From NCBI GenBank assembly GCA_955652195.1, contig CATPBC010000150.1, positions 1 through 9,988 of the forward strand: a stretch of 9,988 nt of DNA, in the 5' to 3' direction. Under the pieces are notes generated by a model. It worked only from the letters and a program-made list of their open reading frames with translations. It did no database searches and was not told where the DNA came from. Position numbers and translations under genes: made by a program. Below, one piece after another: positions 6,239 to 9,988 of this stretch; position 1 is the stretch's first letter; each line of letters starts with the position of its first letter. The stretch comes from an uncultured Xanthobacteraceae bacterium (GTDB taxonomy: Bacteria > Pseudomonadota > Alphaproteobacteria > Rhizobiales > Xanthobacteraceae).

Positions 6239-7585
6239 TTACCGATCAGCTCGTTTTTGCCCGCGTGAGCCAAGCCAGGCTGCGACGTTTTCGATCAAAG
6301 CCTCGCGCAAGCCGGCATGTTCGATGCCGTCGATCGCTTCGCCGAGGAACGCCTGGATCAACATCGCCTCGGCCTCGGCCGGCGGAATACCGCGCGCCAT
6401 CAGATAGAACTTAAGCTCCTCGTCCAGCGCGCCGGCGGTCGCACCATGGCCGCACTGCACGTCGTCGGCGAAGATTTCCAGCTCCGGCTTGTTGTCGGCC
6501 TCAGCGCGCTCCGACAAAAGCAGCGCTCGGGTCATCATCTTTCCGTCCGTCTTTTGAGCGTGACGGCGCACAATGATGCGGCCCTGAAAAACGCCATGCG
6601 CCTCGTCATCGAGCACGGATTTGAACATTTCGCGGCTTTGGCAATCGCGCGCGACGTGGTCGGCGATCAGCGTCGTGTCGGCGTGCTGCTGGCCTCGCAG
6701 CAGCGCCGCGCCGCGAATCGCGGCCACGGTGCCCTCGCCATCGAATTTGAGAAACAGCTGATTGCGCACCACCGCGCCGCCCGCGGTAAAGCTGAACGTG
6801 TTGAATCGCGCATGCGCACCGATCGCCGCTGCCAGGGTCGAAACATGCAGCGCGTCACTGCCCTCCCCGATCACTTTGACATGGTCGACGTGAGCGCCGT
6901 CGCCAACGAACAATTCCAGCACGGCGTTGACCTGATAATCGCTGCCGGGGGGGCCCTCGTAGCTCTCGATCAGCATGACGCGGGCGCCATGCTCGATCAT
7001 CACCAGCGAGCGCGTGAATGTCGCCGCGGGCTTTCCTGAAACCACGAACAGCAAATGCAAAGGCCGCTCGATCGTCGCGCCGGCGGCGACGCGGATCACG
7101 GCGCCATCGCCCATCAAAGCCGTATTCAGGGCCACCGCGATGTCGTTGGCTGGCGCAAGCTTGCCAAGCCGTGCGGTAAGCGCACGATCCCCGTCGGTCA
7201 GCGCCTTTGCCAGCGAGACCACGGTCAGTCCGGCGTCCAAGTCGCGTAAATCGGACAATTCGGCGACAAAAGCGCCGTCGACGAAAACCAGCCGGCGGGC
7301 ATCGAGGTCGCGCAACATTCGACCGGCATCTTTGCCGCGCGCCTTGGCCGCGGCGTCGGGCGGGCTTGCCAGCGGCTTCGCCTCGCGCATCAGCGCGCGC
7401 AGGTCGGTATATTTCCACTCCTCGATCCGCCGATGCGGCAAACCCTCTTTGGCGAATATGTCGAAAGCCGCATCGCGCCGCGCCGCAATCGCGTCGTCGC
7501 CGGGCAGCCGATCGCGCGCCTGCGCAAAGGTCTGCGCAAGAGCGGTTTCCGCCGCGGTCTTGATGACGGCGACCTCGGCGTTCAC
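6239..7585 (-). CDS. sufD: SufD, scaffold subunit of the SufBCD complex
   Basis: SufD pairs with SufB and the SufC ATPase to assemble Fe-S clusters and is tied to iron entry. The 448-residue chain has a helical N-terminal domain (HRRIEEWKYTDLR, 51-63), a right-handed beta-helix core, and a C-terminal helical SufC-binding region ending around AAWLGSRG. The diagnostic stretch ELEIFADDVQCGHGATAGALDEE contains Cys378 and His380. The latter aligns with E. coli SufD His360, implicated in cluster assembly. The start codon is GTG at 7585, preceded by GGAGGAGG at good spacing. It overlaps the sufC stop codon as GTGA, a 4-nt overlap typical of translational coupling. A run of seven G at 6947-6953 falls inside the gene but the reading frame is continuous through it. 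Confidence 0.94.
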   Translation of the reverse strand: MNAEVAVIKTAAETALAQTFAQARDRLPGDDAIAARRDAAFDIFAKEGLPHRRIEEWKYTDLRALMREAKPLASPPDAAAKARGKDAGRMLRDLDARRLVFVDGAFVAELSDLRDLDAGLTVVSLAKALTDGDRALTARLGKLAPANDIAVALNTALMGDGAVIRVAAGATIERPLHLLFVVSGKPAATFTRSLVMIEHGARVMLIESYEGPPGSDYQVNAVLELFVGDGAHVDHVKVIGEGSDALHVSTLAAAIGAHARFNTFSFTAGGAVVRNQLFLKFDGEGTVAAIRGAALLRGQQHADTTLIADHVARDCQSREMFKSVLDDEAHGVFQGRIIVRRHAQKTDGKMMTRALLLSERAEADNKPELEIFADDVQCGHGATAGALDEELKFYLMARGIPPAEAEAMLIQAFLGEAIDGIEHAGLREALIENVAAWLGSRGQKRADR

Positions 7586-8340
7586 GCCGGCACCTCCTCC
7601 CGATACTGCGCATAACCACCGGCTTCGAGCTCCAGCGCGAGCTCCTTGCCGCCGGTTCGCACGATGCGGCCGCGCGACAGCACGTGCACCACGTCGGGGA
7701 CAATGTAGTTGAGAAGCCGCTGGTAATGGGTGATGACGACGAATGAGCGATCCGACCCGCGCAGCCCATTGACGCCATCGGCGACGATTCTAAGCGCGTC
7801 GATGTCGAGTCCGGAATCGGTCTCATCGAGCACCGCAAGCCGCGGCGCGAGCAGCGCCATCTGCAAAATCTCGTTGCGCTTCTTCTCGCCGCCGGAGAAA
7901 CCGACATTGACCGCACGGCGCAGCATTTCCTGATCGATGCCCAGCTTGCTTGATGTATCGCGTACTTTCTTGATGAAATCCGGCGTGGAGAGTTCCGCTT
8001 GGCCGCGCTTTTTGCGCTGGGCGTTAAGCGCAGTGCGCAGGAAAGTCATCGTGGCGACGCCGGGAATCTCGAGCGGATATTGAAAAGCGAGAAACAGACC
8101 TGCCGCGGCGCGTTCGTCCGGCGCCATCTCGAACAAATCGCGGCCGTCAAAGCGCACGCTACCTGCAGTCGGCCGGTACTCCTCCTTGCCGGCCAGTACA
8201 TAAGCCAGCGTCGACTTGCCCGATCCGTTCGGGCCCATAATGGCGTGCACCTGGCCCGCCTCGACGTCGAGATCGAGCCCTTTGAGAATTTCTTTGCCGT
8301 CGATCTCGACGTGCAAATCCCTGACTTCCAACAAAGCCAT
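7582..8340 (-). CDS. sufC: SufC, ABC-type ATPase of the SufBCD complex
   Basis: This 252-residue cytoplasmic ATPase drives conformational change in the SufBCD scaffold rather than transport. All ABC motifs are present: Walker A GPNGSGKST (36-44), Q-loop Gln87 in AFQYPLEIPG, signature FSGGEKKR (148-155), Walker B LAVLDETD (168-175) with catalytic Glu173, D-loop SGLDID, and H-loop His205 in ITHYQRLL. FSGGEKKRNE and DETDSGLDIDAL are specific to SufC as opposed to ABC transporters. The ATG at 8340 has an AGG-containing site (ATAGGCAAA) upstream. It begins 27 nt after the cupin gene and overlaps sufD by 4 nt. Close coupling to sufD fits the need for matched subunit amounts. Confidence 0.96.
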   Translation of the reverse strand: MALLEVRDLHVEIDGKEILKGLDLDVEAGQVHAIMGPNGSGKSTLAYVLAGKEEYRPTAGSVRFDGRDLFEMAPDERAAAGLFLAFQYPLEIPGVATMTFLRTALNAQRKKRGQAELSTPDFIKKVRDTSSKLGIDQEMLRRAVNVGFSGGEKKRNEILQMALLAPRLAVLDETDSGLDIDALRIVADGVNGLRGSDRSFVVITHYQRLLNYIVPDVVHVLSRGRIVRTGGKELALELEAGGYAQYREEVPA

Positions 8341-8367
8341 TTTGCCTATCTCTGTTCGTTCGAATTT

Positions 8368-8859
8368 TTAATCGTTCTCGCCGTCGAAATAATCCGCCGG
8401 CTGCATCCGTCCGAGGCCCCGATAGGTCGCCGTTTGCAACTCGCCGCCCTTAGTACCGGCGACGATGCCGACCTTGTTGGAGTCCGGATAATCGACCACT
8501 TCGGTCGCGGCCATGCTCGAAATGCCGAGATAGCGTAGTTCGTCTTTTCCAGTATTGATCAACTGATGCGGCTTGGTCCCCGCCGGGGCGGCAATCAGGT
8601 CACCGGTTTTGATCGGCAGCCGCTCCTCGCCCCAGCGATATTCGCCCACGCCGTCGAGTACATAAAACAATTCGTCCATGACGTGATGACGGTGAAACGG
8701 GAACGCTTTCTTTCCAGGCGGCACCACATGCAGCGCGCAACCGAGCGACTGCAGCCCGAGCACCGGCCCGATGCGGCCCCATTTGACTGCAAACGCGCCG
8801 CCATTGCCGCGGTCGGCGAGTAGCACATCCGCGAGGTTGACAATCGGCCGTCCGCTCAT
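8368..8859 (-). CDS. Single-domain cupin protein encoded within the suf operon
   Basis: This 163-residue protein has no signal peptide and one cupin beta-barrel. Motif 1 is [15 protein letters not shown] (56-70), giving candidate metal ligands His56, His58 and Glu63 with the usual spacing. Motif 2 is [17 protein letters not shown] (86-102), giving His98 and Asn102. A metal-binding cupin is therefore likely, but no reaction can be assigned; members include enzymes, sensors and storage-like proteins. The C-terminal part (about 115-163) is a family-specific extension containing DYPDSNKV and ending [10 protein letters not shown]. The start is the ATG at 8859, which overlaps the sufB stop as ATGA. 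GAAGG inside the sufB end can serve as ribosome-binding site. The same frame stays open far upstream inside sufB, but that part is out of phase with real SufB and is not coding. Position suggests a role connected with Fe-S assembly or iron/redox sensing, which is inference. Confidence 0.88.
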   Translation of the reverse strand: MSGRPIVNLADVLLADRGNGGAFAVKWGRIGPVLGLQSLGCALHVVPPGKKAFPFHRHHVMDELFYVLDGVGEYRWGEERLPIKTGDLIAAPAGTKPHQLINTGKDELRYLGISSMAATEVVDYPDSNKVGIVAGTKGGELQTATYRGLGRMQPADYFDGEND

Positions 8860-9988
8860 CCGACCGAGCCTTCGAGCGAGACCGAGATCAGCTTCTGCGC
8901 CTCGACCGCGAACTCCATGGGAAGCTGCTGCAGCACGTCTTTGACGAAGCCGTTGACGACGAGCGCGGTCGCCTCCTCCGCCGAAAGCCCGCGCTGCCGG
9001 CAATAGAACAGCATGTCCTCGGAAATCTTCGACGTCGTCGCCTCGTGTTCGAACACGGTCGAGGAATTCTTGGCCTCGATATAGGGAACGGTATGGGCGC
9101 CGCACTGGTCGCCGATCAAAAGCGAATCGCAATTGGTGAAATTGCGCGCGCCGGTCGCGCGGCGATGTGCCGTTACCAGTCCGCGATAGGTGTTGTTGGA
9201 ATGACCGGCAGCGATGCCCTTGGAGATGATCCGGCTCGTGGTGTTCTTGCCGAGATGCAGCATCTTGGTGCCGGAATCGACCTGCTGATAGCCGTTCGAG
9301 ATGGCGATCGAATAGAACTCGCCGCGCGAATTGTCGCCGCGCAGAATGCAACTCGGGTATTTCCAGGTGATCGCGGAGCCGGTCTCGAGCTGGGTCCACG
9401 AAATCTTGGCGTTCTTGCCGCGGCAATCGCCGCGCTTGGTGACGAAATTGTAGACGCCGCCGCGGCCCTTGGCATCGCCCGGATACCAGTTCTGGATGGT
9501 CGAATATTTGATCTCGGCGTCGTCGAGCGCGATCAGTTCGACGACCGCGGCATGAAGCTGGTTCTCGTCGCGAACCGGCGCCGTGCAGCCTTCGAGGTAG
9601 CTCACGTATGAGCCGCGGTCGGCAATGATCAGCGTGCGCTCGAACTGACCGGTATTGCGTTCGTTGATGCGGAAATAGGTCGACAGTTCCATCGGGCAAC
9701 GCACACCCGGCGGCACATAGACGAATGAGCCGTCGGAGAACACTGCTGAATTGAGCGTGGCAAAGAAATTGTCGCTGATCGGCACCACCGTCCCGAGATA
9801 CTTTTTCACCAGATCCGGGTGCTCTTTCAGCGCTTCCGAAATCGGCATAAACAGCACGCCGACCTTGGCCAATTCCGCCTTGAAAGTGGTGGCGACTGAG
9901 ACCGAGTCGAACACGGCGTCCACCGCGACCCGGCCATAGCCGCTGCCGCCGTTTTCCGCTTCGGCGCCGTCCGAACCCTCGCTCGGGA
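8856..9988 (-). CDS. sufB: SufB, scaffold subunit of the SufBCD complex (5' end outside window)
   Basis: SufB is the core scaffold on which the SUF system builds Fe-S clusters. The last 376 residues are present, and the frame continues to the right edge. Since SufB is usually about 470-500 residues, roughly 100-120 are missing. Landmarks include [55 protein letters not shown], and the active-site stretch [15 protein letters not shown] followed by FEHEATTSK. The first cysteine of that stretch (codon 9129-9131) aligns with E. coli SufB Cys405, and the HE of FEHEATT with His433/Glu434. Just before [12 protein letters not shown] lies a Gly/Glu/Asp-rich segment (codons about 9939-9984), probably a flexible surface insertion. 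A GTG at 9923 is internal, not the start. The stop overlaps the cupin start by 4 nt. Promoter and any IscR- or Irr-type control lie outside the window. Confidence 0.95.
   Translation of the reverse strand, partial: PSEGSDGAEAENGGSGYGRVAVDAVFDSVSVATTFKAELAKVGVLFMPISEALKEHPDLVKKYLGTVVPISDNFFATLNSAVFSDGSFVYVPPGVRCPMELSTYFRINERNTGQFERTLIIADRGSYVSYLEGCTAPVRDENQLHAAVVELIALDDAEIKYSTIQNWYPGDAKGRGGVYNFVTKRGDCRGKNAKISWTQLETGSAITWKYPSCILRGDNSRGEFYSIAISNGYQQVDSGTKMLHLGKNTTSRIISKGIAAGHSNNTYRGLVTAHRRATGARNFTNCDSLLIGDQCGAHTVPYIEAKNSSTVFEHEATTSKISEDMLFYCRQRGLSAEEATALVVNGFVKDVLQQLPMEFAVEAQKLISVSLEGSVG

Noticed and set aside
6947..6953. Run of seven G in sufD, considered as a frameshift or slippage site
   Set aside because: SufD reads continuously through it with conserved sequence on both sides.
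6317..7039. Long plus-strand open frame opposite sufD
   Set aside because: It is antisense to a conserved gene. The length is explained by strong third-position GC, and no motif or ribosome-binding site supports it.
6855..7916. A 353-codon minus-strand frame across sufC and sufD
   Set aside because: It is out of phase with two clearly recognised genes and its translation is Arg/Ser-rich low-complexity sequence.
8368..9699. A 443-codon open frame extending from inside sufB through the cupin
   Set aside because: Its first 280 codons are an out-of-phase reading of sufB, rich in Arg and without any recognisable domain. The real cupin begins at the ATG at 8859. The apparent fusion is a high-GC open-frame artefact.

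Overview
The window looks like chromosomal DNA of an alphaproteobacterium, probably of the order Hyphomicrobiales (Rhizobiales), near Bradyrhizobium/Xanthobacteraceae. The grounds are high GC with strong third-position GC, the gene order of the suf locus, the wording of its proteins (for example the SufS active-site loop RAGTHC), and an orphan Bug/TctC-type binding protein next to an HdeA-like protein. This placement comes from recognition of protein families, not from a database search.

Right part (4072-9988, minus strand, read right to left): a SUF iron-sulfur cluster assembly operon in the order sufB (5' end outside the window), a cupin gene, sufC, sufD, sufS, sufT (MIP18/DUF59), sufA. SufB, SufC and SufD form the scaffold ATPase complex, SufS supplies persulfide sulfur from cysteine, SufT is a maturation or carrier factor, and SufA is an A-type carrier that passes clusters to target proteins. 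sufB/cupin and sufC/sufD each overlap by 4 nt, and sufS/sufT are 9 nt apart, so the genes are almost certainly co-transcribed. The least expected element is the single-domain cupin placed between sufB and sufC. No sufE or regulator gene is visible here.

Middle (2648-4009, plus strand): a RhlE-type DEAD-box RNA helicase with all motifs intact and a basic, His/Pro-rich tail. It has a good sigma70-like promoter and a leader of roughly 80 nt, and it converges on the suf operon across a 62-bp gap with no convincing terminator.

Left part (1-2397, minus strand): a small probable operon encoding an alpha/beta hydrolase, a Bug-family (TctC) periplasmic binding protein and an HdeA/HdeB-like periplasmic protein, with gaps of 40 and 16 nt. 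Beyond it, a gene for a small membrane protein of unknown function runs off the left edge at 1-173. Short direct tandem repeats with units of 15, 10 and 12 bp lie just upstream of the ribosome-binding sites of three of these four genes, a recurring arrangement that stands out here.

I see no mobile element, CRISPR array, tRNA or rRNA. Apart from the cupin insertion, the repeat-bearing leaders and one clear hairpin between sufT and sufA, the window is orderly housekeeping and transport DNA.
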